45,903 bases of DNA from Azolla pinnata (Eukaryota; Streptophyta; Polypodiopsida; Salviniales; Salviniaceae): contig JBBBWG010031309.1 in NCBI GenBank assembly GCA_037176905.1, forward strand, positions 1 to 45,903. The letters run 5' to 3'. Both the position numbers and the translations under genes were made by a program. Of the stretch, positions 1-12,800 are shown piece after piece. The notes under the pieces are model-generated. The model was given only the letters and a program-made list of their open reading frames with translations. It did not search any database and was not told where the DNA came from. How positions within the stretch are numbered: position 1 is the first letter of the stretch; every line of letters begins with the position of its first letter.

Positions 1-34
1 GTGATGGCCCCCCCCCCCCCCCCCCCCCCCCCCC
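1..34. repeat. poly-C tract
   Basis: After a short GTGATGG the window opens with an almost uninterrupted run of C. It could be real simple sequence or an assembly-edge artefact; nothing else supports a function. Confidence 0.7.
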
Positions 35-145
35 TCCCTCTGGATCGAAATAGAACGAAGAAAAAAACGTGGCCTCCACACCACACCCGGCTTTCGTCGC
101 AATGAGCACGTGGCTCCCGCGATGAAACTTTGACATCAGCCCTCA

Positions 146-293
146 TCTCATCCCATCCCTCTTTCTTTCTTTCTTTCTCGGCCTTTTACGCCCCACAAGC
201 GTGAGTAATCATATGCACACACACATCACCATGATCCGATCATGTAATATGTATGTATGTATGTATGTATGTGTGTGTGTGTGTGTGTGTGTG
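146..293. repeat. simple repeats: CTTT, then ATGT/GT microsatellites
   Basis: A short CTTT run lies near 160-178, and a (TATG)n tract passing into (TG)n lies at about 249-293. The apparent reading frame across them on the minus strand (poly His-Thr) is a product of the repeat and is not called as a gene. Confidence 0.8.
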
Positions 294-1940
294 TATTCTC
301 CTTGACCCCGTCCTCGTAAACTCACTGTATGTATTCATTCTCCTTGACCTTGTCCTCGTAAAACTCACCACAAGTGTTTTTTTTTTCTTTTTAAGATAGA
401 GCGCAGGAAAACTTATGGTGCCTTGTGGAAGAGGATTAGAATATCGTGACATGGATCGAGATTTTGGTATCCTACAATAGGCCGATGAAAATTATGATGC
501 TATGGTGGCTGATAATTCCTCGAACATTTGCAATAGCTTTTGCAATCGGGGAATGGAATGGATATTGGGAGCTCCTTAGTAATATGACTTTATAGTTTTT
601 TTGGTGTGGCAGGTGCCAAACAGTTTTTGACAGTGTTCTCATACCTCTTGATAGCGTAGAACATTTGGGGAGAAATTTATGAGGTTAGTATGAATCCTAG
701 AAAGGATCTTCCGATCAAAATAATATTCTGAAACTTAATTTCATCAAGGATTGGAGGCAGATGCATTTCTTCAAGAGTAAACTTCTTAAGCTCAAATCAA
801 ACTATGCTCCACCATGATGGCAGCTATTTCTTGCACATAGATTTATACAAAAACAAAGCTTGGGTCCTTGGTCAAAGCGTTAATAATATGTTATAAGAGC
901 AAGTACAACTCAAGGCTTGTTGAATCAAGACGTTGTATCATTTGGAATTCATATGAAGATATTGTATACATGATCAAATGATGTACAAATGGCATCCTTT
1001 CTACCCAAGTAATAAAGGTTGAGGAGATGTTTCCTTTTGTTTCTCTTGAAGTAGTTTTGATAAATCCAAAATAGAGGAACTTTATTTATAACAAACTAAT
1101 CTTACTCAATTTCTTACAAACTAGTTTCATACAAACTTTTCCCTTGCCATACGAACTTAACTAGTATATACGACTTTCATTTTTATTACTAAAGATGCAT
1201 CTGATGTTTTGAAAAAGATATTACCCATGGTAAGTTAAGATCATACTCATATTAGGTGGGCTCAATCTTAATTAAAAGATTTGAGCCATAAGAATCGAGA
1301 GAGTTTGGCTTGACTTGACTCTAACCTAGACGCTTAAAATTTTATTTTATTTTATTATTAGTACAAGATTATTTCTCAAAAAGGAATTTATCAAATATAA
1401 GCATATATTTGACCATATATTTATGTTTTGGGAAGTCACATCGTAAAAAATAAAGTAAAATCAAATGGTATAAATTTATTTACAATAAGAGTAAAGTTCT
1501 TCCACTAAAGTTATGTTTCACCCTCTATAATCATCCATGTTCTTTAGATGATAATATAGTTGTTGACTTCACGAAATGATTTGATTATAATAGTCATTTA
1601 AATCGAATATAAAAGTATATAATAACCGAATACATCTTAAATCTTTTAAGAAAATGAGACTTAAATATAAAAAAAGATAATGGGTTTTGGTAGTGATAAA
1701 ACATCTATAATGGTGAGCATGTTAATGGTGTTGCTATAAAATCATATAATCCATTCATGAGCTCTTTACATTATTTTGCTCATTAGGCATAAACAATGAT
1801 TTGGTTCAATTCAACTCGGCTTGAGTTGCTTTGAGCCAAACCGAACCAGAGTACCAAGTCGTTCTTTTTAACTCAATCTTAAACTAAACCATTAAAAAAA
1901 AAACTTAAACCAAAACTAATCGAAGTGATACGGCATTAGG
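294..1940. other. gene-free AT-rich intergenic DNA
   Basis: No long open frame, RNA gene or recognisable coding similarity was seen on either strand. Frames are cut by frequent stops and the base composition is AT-rich, as is usual for plant intergenic DNA. Confidence 0.5.
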
Positions 1941-1950
1941 CCTAAACCGT

Positions 1951-2098
1951 TAAACCACAACCAAACCAAACCGTTTACAAAAATTCAAGCTTAAATAATA
2001 AACCACAACCAAACCAAACCGTTTACAAAAATTCAAGCTTAAATCATAAACCACAACCAAACCAAACCGTTTACAAATGCAAGCTTAAACCATTAAAA
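1951..2098. repeat. 48-bp tandem repeat, about 3 copies
   Basis: The unit contains CCACAACCAAACCAAACCG followed by TTTACAAA and AAGCTTAAA. Copies begin near 1955, 2003 and 2051, exactly 48 bp apart, and the last is shortened. The surrounding 1.8-2.3 kb is rich in related AAACCAAAC words, so the triplet may be a local expansion inside a longer low-complexity stretch. Confidence 0.85.
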
Positions 2099-2929
2099 AT
2101 ATATAATTATTCGCTAAATTATGTTTAATTAAACTATAAAAAATCTTATAAAAAATTTAAACCATTAAAGAGAAATAGATGCATCTCAAACCAAATTGAA
2201 CCAACCCGTTATTTCTTGAGCTGAAACCTGAACCAATTTGGAAACCTCAAACTTAAACCAAACCCACCCAACTCTTAAGCTCTTAAGTCATTATTATAAA
2301 CCGACTTAACAGTTCGATTTTTGCTCAAGTTGAACCATTGTCGATGTCTAATGTTCATCGAACAAATTACTCGTGTGTGCAAGAAGCATCAAAGAATGAA
2401 GAAAAAAAGAAACATGTAAGATGTTAAATGCACTTGTGAATAGGGCAGCTGCCCATTTTTTTAGAAACTCAATGTTTTAAGGTGAAATGAGTAAGATTCA
2501 AAGATTCGTTGGATTGCACAAATTTACATGTTCTTGGGATTGTAAAAACACAATGACCTAGTTGTCATGGTGTAATAGCAAGGATTTATCAGGTGTTTGA
2601 ACCATTAATAAAGACTTTGCAATTACAAAGTGATGCCTTGCATATATTTCTTTCATTGAAGAGCTTTAAGATTGTTTATATGTTTTATTTTCTTGTAACC
2701 AGATTAAAAATAACATAATCTTTGAGCATTACATTTCAAAAAGATTTCATAGATTTAAGTTGTAACTACAATAAGAGAATTGGCTATAGTATCAATTAGA
2801 GATATAGAAAAACAATTTTTACATCATGTTGTAATTGATGTTGATGGGTTTGAGAAATATAACAATAACTATCTAATAATTCTTTATTATGGTATCGAAA
2901 AGGGAATGGTTTCGGTTTTATGAGGGGTA

Positions 2930-3640
2930 ATCAAGGGAAATGTGTATCAAAGCATCATGTTAGATAGAAGGATTGATTGTGAGGACTTAAATGAGTTTAT
3001 TAGGTTCCAAACATTTTTTGCTGAAGCATTGATTAACATCATAAAGAAAAGGCTTGAAGATCCAAGAGTTCTCTTATCAATGAAAATGTTATCACATGCG
3101 AATATGTGTATGGGATTTACAAGTATTGTACATATGAAAGCACATTAGTTTATTTGAGTTTAAAACACTTAGAAATCTTTATGGTGTTGAAAAGGAGATA
3201 AATGAGAAAACATTTCTTCCTATTCTAAATAATGATAAGTTATATAATGAATATACAATTTTCAAAAAGTAACCCACTATATAGTGGCTTGGAAGAGCTT
3301 TTTTTGGATGCATGAAGTACGAGCAATTGTAATGAGGTTTAGAGAGAAAAGGTGTCCAAGCTTTTAAATCTCTCTTTGATTGGATTAGCTCAATGTTCTA
3401 TTGTATCTTATGAAATAGGTTTTAATCATTTAAATATAATAATAACAAATTTCAAAATAGATTAAAGGACGATGCAATAAATTCTTTGATTCGCATATCG
3501 GCTAAAAGACTCGAGCTTGAAGACCATGACTTCCGTGTTAACATTAATTTATCGCACCAAAGCAAGACACATCACCATATTTGCACAGGAATTCCATTTG
3601 ATCATGATGAATTAAAGCCTTTGTTGTAGACATTATTGAT
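2930..3640 (+). pseudogene. hAT-family transposase relic (C-terminal dimerisation region)
   Basis: The best evidence is at 3358-3560. One frame reads LNLSLIGLAQCSIVSYEIGF and runs to a stop at 3463-3465; a shift of one frame near 3455-3460 continues as NRLKDDAINSLIRIS and then ELEDHDF. This order matches the hAT C-terminal dimerisation domain of plant hAT-like proteins (a hydrophobic stretch, then a Glu-containing GF motif, then NRL...L.RIS, then LE..DF). An open frame at 2942-3148 upstream, in another frame, may be part of the same element but I do not recognise it firmly. The copy is broken by stops and at least one frameshift, so it cannot make a transposase. Terminal inverted repeats and target-site duplications were not found by eye. 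The hAT call for the 3358-3560 part rests on remembered family motifs. Confidence 0.6.
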
Positions 3641-4616
3641 TGAAATTTTTATAAGGTAAAAAACATAAATTTATTTTCAATTATCTGGTATATTTTGTGC
3701 TTAATTACCCCATATTTTTATTTTTTATTTGTGAGAAAAATATATTTCTAAAAAATAATAAAAAATTTGCTAGCAAGAAACTCAAATTTCTAAGAGGATG
3801 TGGGAAAATTTCCAATTTAAGTAAAACATTTTGCCCAACACTAACTACAAAACGACGACTAAGTCTTTAATGGTTGAGCTTGAAATATAATCTATTAATC
3901 CTCATGCTCTAATACCAAATAAAATAAGTGAAGACCAAAAGGTAATGATCGAACAAGAAAAAGAAAATATAAATGATTGAGTACATAAGAGGGGGATGAA
4001 GGTGAAAAAAATACTTGGGAGAAAGAGAAAGTACAACCAATATTTTTTTTTTTACAAAAAGTATATATGTCTTTCGTGGGTTTTATATACAAACAAAATA
4101 CCAACTATCACATTAAATGTGATTGATAAAATTTAGAACATTATATACATCCTAGCATATAATCTTATTAAAGATTACTTAATACTTTTGATCATAATAA
4201 ATCAAGGGTAATTATTTATATTATAAGAACTAATTTATATATATATATATATATTTATTAAATTTGACATTTGGTTAGTTACCCTTGGTTTTTTTGCTCC
4301 TCCAATTCGTCAATGAACCAATCCATGGCTCATTGGTCAATAAATTCTTGGTAAGCCAATTATATATCTTCAATCTATAGGTTGTTCTTTGGGTAGCCAA
4401 TTTATAGAAAACCAAACAAATGAGCCAATTACAAGACATTTATGACACAAGGTATAAAATATCAAAAGTAATGACACAATCAAGATTGTGATGACTAGAC
4501 CATTTAAACTAGGAGCACAAGTCTCTAGAACATAGTTTGAATACAATGCTCCTAGATTTTCCATGTCATAACTAGATTTATTTGTTTTAAGCCGTGATAA
4601 AAATCTAAGGCAAGTT
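3641..4616. other. gene-free AT-rich stretch
   Basis: Only short frames interrupted by stops are seen, with a small (TA)n run near 4235-4252. No gene or element is supported. Confidence 0.5.
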
Positions 4617-4620
4617 CAAG

Positions 4621-4763
4621 TTTCTTCCGCAGTTTGTAGATCAGAATTGGGACTTGTCAATCAAGAGATATGACGTTATTATTTCAAGATAAGATAAAAA
4701 ACTAAGGAGATCAACTTTCTTCCACAATTTGCAGATCAGAATTTGGAGTTATCAATTAAGAGA
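4621..4763. repeat. imperfect direct repeat, 95-bp spacing
   Basis: About 48 bp starting TTTCTTCCGCAGTTTG at 4621 recur with roughly 8 differences at 4716 (TTTCTTCCACAATTTG). Both end in a TCAA-T-AAGAGA word. It may be part of an old repeat or LTR. Confidence 0.65.
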
Positions 4764-4824
4764 AACAAGCAAGAAAAAGCACGGGTTTCAAAAAACGCAA
4801 AACCAAACGATCATCCTCAAAAGC

Positions 4825-4832
4825 TATATAAG
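4825..4832 (+). promoter_or_regulatory. possible TATA box
   Basis: A clean TATATAAG lies downstream of the 95-bp direct repeat and upstream of a run of CTCTAATCTC-type words (about 4900-5060, roughly 45-bp degenerate repetition). This arrangement resembles the promoter part of a decayed LTR, but no primer-binding site, polypurine tract or paired LTR was found, so this stays a weak suggestion. Confidence 0.25.
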
Positions 4833-5339
4833 AAGAGTCAAGTGAGGGAAATCTCAGATAGAGAATAGGAGCGAGTAAACTCACGCATAACAATATCTCA
4901 TATCTAATCTCTCTTATTCGAACTCTAATCTCTTAAAACCAAAACCTTAGATTCTCCTAATCTAACTCTAATATCTCAAAACCAAACTCAAATCTCTCCT
5001 ATTTAAGCTCTAATATTTTAATATCAAAACCCTAATCTCTCTTATTCAAACTCTCATATTCCCATTAATCTCATGCTCTCATGTCAATTATAAACATCCT
5101 CATCTAATAAATTCTTATTAGTCTTGAGATCTTCTGGAACTAGACTAGTAAAATGTATTAGTTGTTCTTTGATTGTAAAGTGAAAGTTTAGTAACATATT
5201 TAACTAAATGCATTTAATGGAGTAGTAATATCTTGCCTTTATATAAAGTGATGATAATCGGTAGTAGTAGTATTTTTGTAAGAACTTTGTATATTGGGCC
5301 CTATCCCTATATTGATAAACCGATATCAATGTGCTTCTA

Positions 5340-6310
5340 ACAAGTTCTTCACAATTGTTTTGGCCTCTAATTAGGTCTTGCAAGCGCTCTCCTTGTTGAA
5401 GCTCGATCACACTTTGCTTCCTTTCTTTTTGCCCTTACTAACCTTGATCAATCCTTATGATTCCATAAGTTCTTTGCAACTATTTAGGCCTCTAAACAAT
5501 CTATGCAACACTTCTCGTTCGTTTACGCTTGATCGTGCACAACTTTCATTCTTTCTAATCCCACAATCTTCTGATCAATCCTTATGCTTCTACAAAAGTC
5601 TTCGCAACCACCTCATTAATCTTTGCGACATCTCTCACTACTCGAGCTCGAATTACAAACTGTTTTGTTTCCTTTTTACTTGATCTTACAAGCTCCATAT
5701 CTATCCTTGACCTTCGACAAGGTCTTTGCAACAGTTCGGGCTTCCAATCAATCTTTGTGACGCTTCTCACTATTAGAGAGCTTGCTTGCACTTCTCTTTC
5801 TTTTGTTTTGCTCCTACGAACTCCCGATCTACACAATCTTGGCAACCATCCGATCCGATGATCAACTTTTGTGATGCTTTTCATAGTGCAAGCACAATTG
5901 TGCTCCTATTTCTTTCGTTCTGCTCTCAATCAATCCCTATGCTTCTTCACCAACTGTCGCAACTTCTCAAGAGCCTTTGCATTCATGCATGCTGCTATTT
6001 GAGCTTGATCCCACAACATCTTTGCTTTCACTCGCTCCTACAAGATCTTGATCCGATCCTTGTGCTTCAACAAGGTCTCGACAGGTGTTGACAAGTCATT
6101 GCGACGCCCTCTTGCGGTTCGAACCTGATCCTGCTCCGCATTCTTAACATCTCATCTGCTCTCAGTTCGATATGACGAGGACCTTCGCAGTCGTTCAGGG
6201 CTGCGATTCAACGATCCGGGATGCATGCGGCTATTCGAGTTCGATCCCGCACTCTCGTCTTCCCTTCTAATTCCTACAAGCCCTCGATCGAACCGATCTG
6301 TATGCTGGTT
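5340..6310. repeat. degenerate ~115-130 bp tandem array, about 8 units
   Basis: Units share the skeleton [GT]TCTTTGCAAC ... AATCTTTGCGAC ... CTTGATC ... TCCTTATGCTTC-ACAA and repeat at roughly 5345, 5468, 5597, 5719, 5832, 5950, 6080 and 6180. They are strongly diverged, and GC content rises toward the BTAF1 end. Open frames of about 100 aa on both strands here differ between units and show no family resemblance, so none is called as a gene. Confidence 0.65.
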
Positions 6311-6431
6311 TTGTTGAAGCTCTTGCTCATGGTTGTTTGTAGCTACTTGTCTTCTATCTTCTGCTTGTCTTCTATCTTCTGCTTCTTTCTTCTTATTCTT
6401 GGTCTGTTCCAAAGAAATCCTCTTCGCTTCT

Positions 6432-6513
6432 CCTCTTCTTCTTCTTCTTCTTCTTCTTCTTCTTCTTTCTTCTCTTCTCTTCTTCTTCTTCTTCTTCTTC
6501 TTCTTCTTCTTCT
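6432..6513. repeat. (CTT)n microsatellite, two blocks
   Basis: Two pure CTT tracts (about 6433-6466 and 6478-6513) are separated by a few bases and followed by CT-rich DNA. They lie 350-420 bp before the BTAF1 start codon, where a promoter or 5' UTR is expected. CT-rich leaders are common in plant genes. Confidence 0.8.
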
Positions 6514-6856
6514 GTTTTTCTTTCTTTCTTTCCTTCCTTTCCTTCTTTGCTTTTCTGTCTCGTTCGTTTTTCAACTGCGCAGACCTCGAAGCCCGCCCCG
6601 GAGAAGCTCGCCTCCTCCTCGCCCCCCGCGCCGCTCCTGCAGGCCCTGTAAGCTCCTCCACCCCTACAGGCTGCACTCGACACAGAGCTGTGCTGCCTTA
6701 CACAGGACGCTGTACCCGCGCACACTCGTAAGATACGTACCATATCGCCGCTGGAAACAATGTGCGGAGATGTTCGCCTCCCCGTGAACCGTTTGGAGAC
6801 CCCGTAGAGGAAACTGCCCTCCCTCCCTTGTTCTGCGCCCCCTCTTTGCTAGGCTT

Positions 6857-9800
6857 ATGGCGCAGCAGCAGTCTTCCCGCCTTAATCGTCTGCTCACTCT
6901 CCTCGACAGTATCCTCTATGCCTGGCTCCTGTGTCCAGGTTTTCTTAAGAAATGCTAGTTTTTTTTGGTAGATAATTCAATCAGATTCATGGATGCACTT
7001 TCTCTCTTACCACGGGTATGGATACATGTATATATGTATGTGCTGCTTCATGCAGTATTCTCTGTCTCCTTTTTAATAAAGGAAGATGCAGTTCTCTGAA
7101 TGTATCACCCGCTACTAACTTGATGACTGTATTTGTGGCTACCAAGAAGCAAGAAAAGGTTTTAAACGTTCTTTTTGTTTCCGCAGTGGACACAGTTTTT
7201 GGTAAAGAAGAGAGATTGTATATTTTTTATTATACTGTGGTTAGGGCGTAGTTTCTCAATATTAGGCAGATTTTGAATGCATTTATCCATAATATACATT
7301 TAGCTTTGGCAGTATATTTGATATGTTTTCCGTGGTTGCCAAGGCAATTAGGCGGATATTTGGGTAGAGTGCTAACCTGCTTAGTGCATAAGATTTCTAG
7401 TTGGTTTTACTTTGGACAGACTGTGAACCCCCACAGCACATCAAAATTCTAGTCTGTTTCACCTTACATACCACGTGTGGTTTCAAGTTCCTGGGTAGTT
7501 ATTGCTACTTAGATTATTACATTGTCTCCGTCACTGCATGTTGATTCTATTATTCATCATTACTGGCGTGTTTATTTTGAATCCTAGAAAGAAACACTTG
7601 TCTCTCTTGTGCATGGTGCATGTGCTTTCAGGTACTATTTTAGAGAGTTGTGAATGGTAACTTGTTTTCTGGATCTAAAGGGACAAAGTTTTGTACTTTA
7701 TGTACTCTTAGTAGATATTATGAGCATTTTGTGGATGCATGCTCCTCTGTCTTGGATATACTACTGTTAAACCTTGACAAAAGTGAAGCTGGATCTACTC
7801 TGGCCACGAGGCGGACAGCAGCCAAGCAAATCGGGGAAATAGCTAAAGCTCGACCAGAAGATCTCTATGCTCTCCTTAAGAAGGTAGAGACAAAATTTGA
7901 ACATGTTTCCCTGGTACTGCTAGTGCATATTTTGATAGTCATCCATTTTACTAGTCAGTAAAAGATAGATAGATGGATTTTTCTCAATCATAACATATTT
8001 TGAAGAGTTTCTAATAGCATTCTAATTGTAGCTTTGGTGGTGGTGATTGTTATAAATAAACATAAGATTTCTCTTGTTTGAGCTGTTTTAAATCACAAAA
8101 AGAATCAAAGGGGAAATAAAAGTTATCCTAACTGCATTAGAAAATGATTCAAGACACATTGGTCTCAAAAAAACAATATAATGTGGGTAGGCATAAAAAA
8201 CTAGTCCATGTTCGATGATAATGTATTCTAAGAATAGTTGACGATTGATTTCTTTTCTTATGGAACTGTCTTAGTGGATTCTATGTTTACAATCAGAATC
8301 ACAAGATTGAACCAAGTAAAGACATCTCTTGGGATGTATGTGTAAAAACCTTTTCTTTTAATTTTTGGTTGATTCATCATTACAGGCCATAGTAATAGCT
8401 CCCACCAATTTCAAACACTAAAAAAATGGCTGATGTGATTATGTATTAAGGATATAAAGGATGAGAAGTGTAGTTTTAGTAGCAATTCTGCACAATAGGT
8501 TAGTAAAAGACAGATTCATGTTTTTGTGGGCAGTAATGTGCACATTACAAATGCCTTTTTGTTAGCTCTTTCACAATAGTCAGAAGAAAAACTTGCTCAT
8601 ATTGTTACTGGGAAATAATGTGTACCTTCCAAAGTGTCTTTGCTTGCATTTCCTGTTAAGTCTCCAGGTACGTTTTTTTTGTGGCCAATAATGTTAAATA
8701 TCTGAAGTATAATGCTGGCTGCTCTTTTTAAGAGTTAATTGAGACAATACTGATAAATTTTTTTGACAGGTTTGTCCATTTATTCAGAGCAAGAATTGGG
8801 ATACGCGTGTAGCTGCAGCAGCAGCAGTTGGAGCTATTGCGGAGAATTCCAATCACATATCTGTAAAGGATCTAATAACTCATGCACAGAAATGTCTCTT
8901 AGAGTTAGGCTATAACTATGACCTAAATACGATTTTGACCTCCAACTGGATCACTCGAGAGAGTTCAAGTAAAGGCTTATCATTTCGGAGGTATGAACCT
9001 GATTTATCTTATTGTATAATGTAATTTGAGGGTAATTTTTGCTGTTATGTACACATCTATTTGCTGTAAAAATTTTCTGCAGATATTGTTGTCAAAGAAC
9101 TAAGGCACTCTGATGAATATCATTACTTACTGTATCATATATCATCCGCTCATATATTGTTGGAAGTCAATAGATGTTATTTGAACATGACTTTACTATT
9201 GATATTTTAATAAAAAGAAAAGAGCATGAAAAAGCAAAATTTCTTCTTTCCTTGCTCGATTAACTGGTGTGTTTGTAAGGAATAAGAAATTTCTCTCATT
9301 CTTTGTTCTCTTGTGCATAGACAAGTAAAACAGAATGAAATGATTAGATGATGGTAGATATGCATTTCTTTGTTTGTTCTTAATTGTGAAGTTTACAGCT
9401 ATCTATCTATCTATAAGCATATGTTTTATGTACAGGTATTCACACACACATGAATCATATGTTAGATTATTAAACTTAAAATTTTTTGCAGATTTGACAT
9501 AAAGAAAGTTATGGATTATGGAGCACCGTTGCTTTCATCGGGGGGTCAGGTTTGCACTTTTACATAAAACCAAGTCATATTGTTTTGTTAATAAGAAATA
9601 TTGCATTTAACACGTCCTTTGCATTATACCTTTTATCTGGATTGAAAGGTATAAAGCCCATATAGACCAGAAGCAAAACTCGTGGCATATGGAGGCTGTG
9701 TGACATATTGAGGCTTATTACTGGGTGATAAATAGATTCTGTGATGGTGCTGCCTTTCCAGTATCTATGGCAGTACAAATGTACTTATGCTGCCATGCAG

Positions 9801-12800
9801 AATATACAGCAGTACATCTACTTATGTTATGTTGGAAATTATTAGCCATTCGTAGTAGCATAAAATTGATGCCTTCAAATACGAGATGTATGATAAAAGT
9901 ATCTCTTTCAAATTGAAAGTTATCATGCAACACATCGATTAAAGGTGCACACAGGGTTGATATTGGTATTCCCACATGAATTTGTACACCAAATGCCATA
10001 GGAGACCGGAAGATGTAGGCTAAAGTCTCTTTATCAATAAAGTCTTCAGACAGGCTTAATGTTCATATACAAGTGTCTTTATTCTAGGGAAAAGTGTCAT
10101 GCCATATACATCAATAAAGTCTGCAGAAGGGCTTAATGTTCATATACAAGTGCAGGGTATCAATATTTATAGGTTACATAAAAGTCTTGTTTGAATGAAG
10201 AAAGTTTCTTCATCGTTCACACTTCCTTATATTCACAGGAATATGATGTTGGAATGGATGATAAAACTCCAGCTGATCGACTTGCACGTCAAAAGCAGAT
10301 GCTAACTCGACGATTAGGTGACTATATGAATCGATATCAATTAATTCTACCCTAGGAAACCTCATCATATTCTTATTTTTATTGTTGCAAATGTTTCTGT
10401 GCAGGTCTTGATGTTTGTGAGCAGTTTATGGATATAAATGACATGATCAGAGATGATGATATCATTCAGAGGGGAATAGGTGGTGAGAATGGACAATTCA
10501 TTCATGGTGGTGTTTACCACAGTACAGAAGGGAAACAAAGAGTACAGCAGCTAGTTGCCAACATGGTTCCTGCAAATTTTCCAAGAAGACTTAGTGCCCG
10601 AGAAAGAAATCTATTGAAGCGTAAAGCTAAAGAATCCATGAAAGAAACTTCAAAGGGCTGGGGTGAGGACGATGAAGTGGATGAGCCGAGTTCTAAGCGC
10701 ACGAAAAGTATTAAACCATTTATAATGGATCCACCAACTGGTGACAAGGTACATGCTGCATTCATCATTGTCACCTTCCAGGATTTGATGTATCTAATCT
10801 AGAGTGAAAATGTGCTCCTAGATTTAATGCCTTGTTCTAAATCAATAAAAAATTGTAACACTAATGCTAGCTTGACATTTTATGCCTTCACAGTTTTTGG
10901 CTGTCTGTTGCAGATTATGATTGAAGCAGTCCTTGATGAAGATACTGTTGCACAGTCTGGTGAAGGACATTGGCCTTTTGGTCCCTTTGTAGAGCAGCTA
11001 ATGCATGATATGTTTGATCCTGGTTAGTTGCATGAATATGGCTACTTCACAACCACTTAGAGTATTCTTCACATTTTATTGTAATTAAGTTCAAAATATA
11101 TCTTTTTCAGTATGGGAAATACGCCATGGAAGCATTATGGCTTTGAGAGAAATTCTTAGCCTTCAGGCATCATGTGCTGCAGTGGATGTTGTTGATTTGG
11201 GCTTTGACCTTGAGGTATACTCTAAGAAGAAGATTGTTCCTGCAGTCGATGATGATCACAATGAACCTCTATCTGAAATGGTCAATTCTCATCAGAAAGT
11301 TGTGTCGAAGATGGTTCCTGCAGTCACTGATGATCACAATGAACCTCTATCTGAAATGGTGAATGACCACCAGAAAGTCTCCAATGTAGTCAATGACCGG
11401 CAGCAAGTTGTGTCCGAGATTGTTGATGATCAGCAGAAAATTGTATCCCCAATGGTTTATCATCAGAAAGTTTTCTCACCAATGATAGATAGTTGTGGGA
11501 ATGCTGGTTTTGAGCTGGTCGATAATCACCAAAGAGTTGAGCTGGTTGGTGGTCATCAGAAAGTTGAGATTGTCCATGCTCATCAGGAAGTTGAGATGGT
11601 CCATGTTCATCAGGAAGTTGATATGGTCCATGCTCATCAGGAAGCTGAGACGGTCCATGATCATCAGGATGTTGGCATGGTACATGATCATCAAGCTATT
11701 GACATGATCCACATTCATCAAAATGTTGGGATGGTCTATGATAAAAAACCTGAGGTGGTTGATGATAAAATAGTACAGAAGGTTGGTCAAGAAGCTGAGT
11801 TGGTTGATGGTCAACAAGGTGAGTCCCTTGATGGTCAACTAGCTGAGGCTGTTATTCATCATCATAATGTTGAGGTGCTCAAAGAGCAGAAAGCTGATAT
11901 GCTCAATGACCATCAGGAAACTATGACGGACAAAGACTATCGGAAAGATGCAACAAAGAATGAACATCAGAAAGCTGAGATGGACAATAGTGGGCAGAGA
12001 GATGAGATGGGGTATAACCAACAGAGTGATAAGGTGAGCAGTGACGATCAGAAAAATGAGATGGGCGATGACCATCGGAAAGATGAGATCGGCGATGACC
12101 ATCGGAGCAGTGACGATCAGAAAAATGAGATAGGTGATGACCATCGGAAAGATGAGATGGGCGATGACCATCAGAAAGATGAGATGGGTGATGACCATCG
12201 GAAAGATGAGATGGGCGATGACCATCGGAAAGATGAGATGGGCGATGACCATCAGAGAGATGAGATGGGCGATGACCGTCGGAGCAGTGACGATCAGAAA
12301 AATGAGATAGGTGATGACCATCGGAAAGATGAGATGGGCGATAACCATCGGAAAGATGAGATGGACGATGACCATCGGAAAGATGAGATGGGCGATGACC
12401 ATCGGAAAGATGAGATGGGCGATGACCATCGGAAAGATGAGATGGAAGATGAGACGGGCGATGACCATCAGAAAGGTGAGATGGGCGATGACCATAGGAA
12501 AGATGAGATGGGCGATGACCATCGGAAAGATGAGATGGAAGATGAGACGGGCAATGACCATCAGAAAGGTGAGATGGGCAATGACCATCAGAAAGATGAG
12601 ATGATTGATGGTGATCGGAAAGTTGTATCCCCATTGGAAACAGAAGAAAAAATAGATTTAAATATAGGATTATTTTCTGAAGACTGTTCTGATGTGAAAC
12701 TGGATTATTCCATAGTGAGAAAAGATATCAAACTCGAAGAAGAGTGTTTAAATTCTTCAGAAGTGGGTTCTCCAGGATGCATGATAGCCAAATCTGAGCT

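Noticed and set aside
6110-6135. Possible tRNA B-box (GGTTCGAACCT)
   Set aside because: No matching A-box or cloverleaf is found at the right distance; it lies in the degenerate 120-bp array.
6152-6787. Lys/Arg-rich or Ser/Leu-rich frames of 116-188 aa
   Set aside because: They read through the (CTT)n tract on either strand and have no conserved part.
7650-7961. 103-aa frame starting in BTAF1 intron 1
   Set aside because: Only 7789-7883 matches BTAF1 ([20 protein letters not shown]...). The acceptor at 7787-7788 joins exon 1 in frame, so the extra upstream part is intronic.
11839-12634. Open frames of 237-249 aa on the minus strand across BTAF1 exon 8
   Set aside because: They consist only of the reverse reading of the 27-bp repeat (SHLSDGHRP or LIFPMVIAH units). 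The plus-strand frame joins conserved BTAF1 sequence at both ends.
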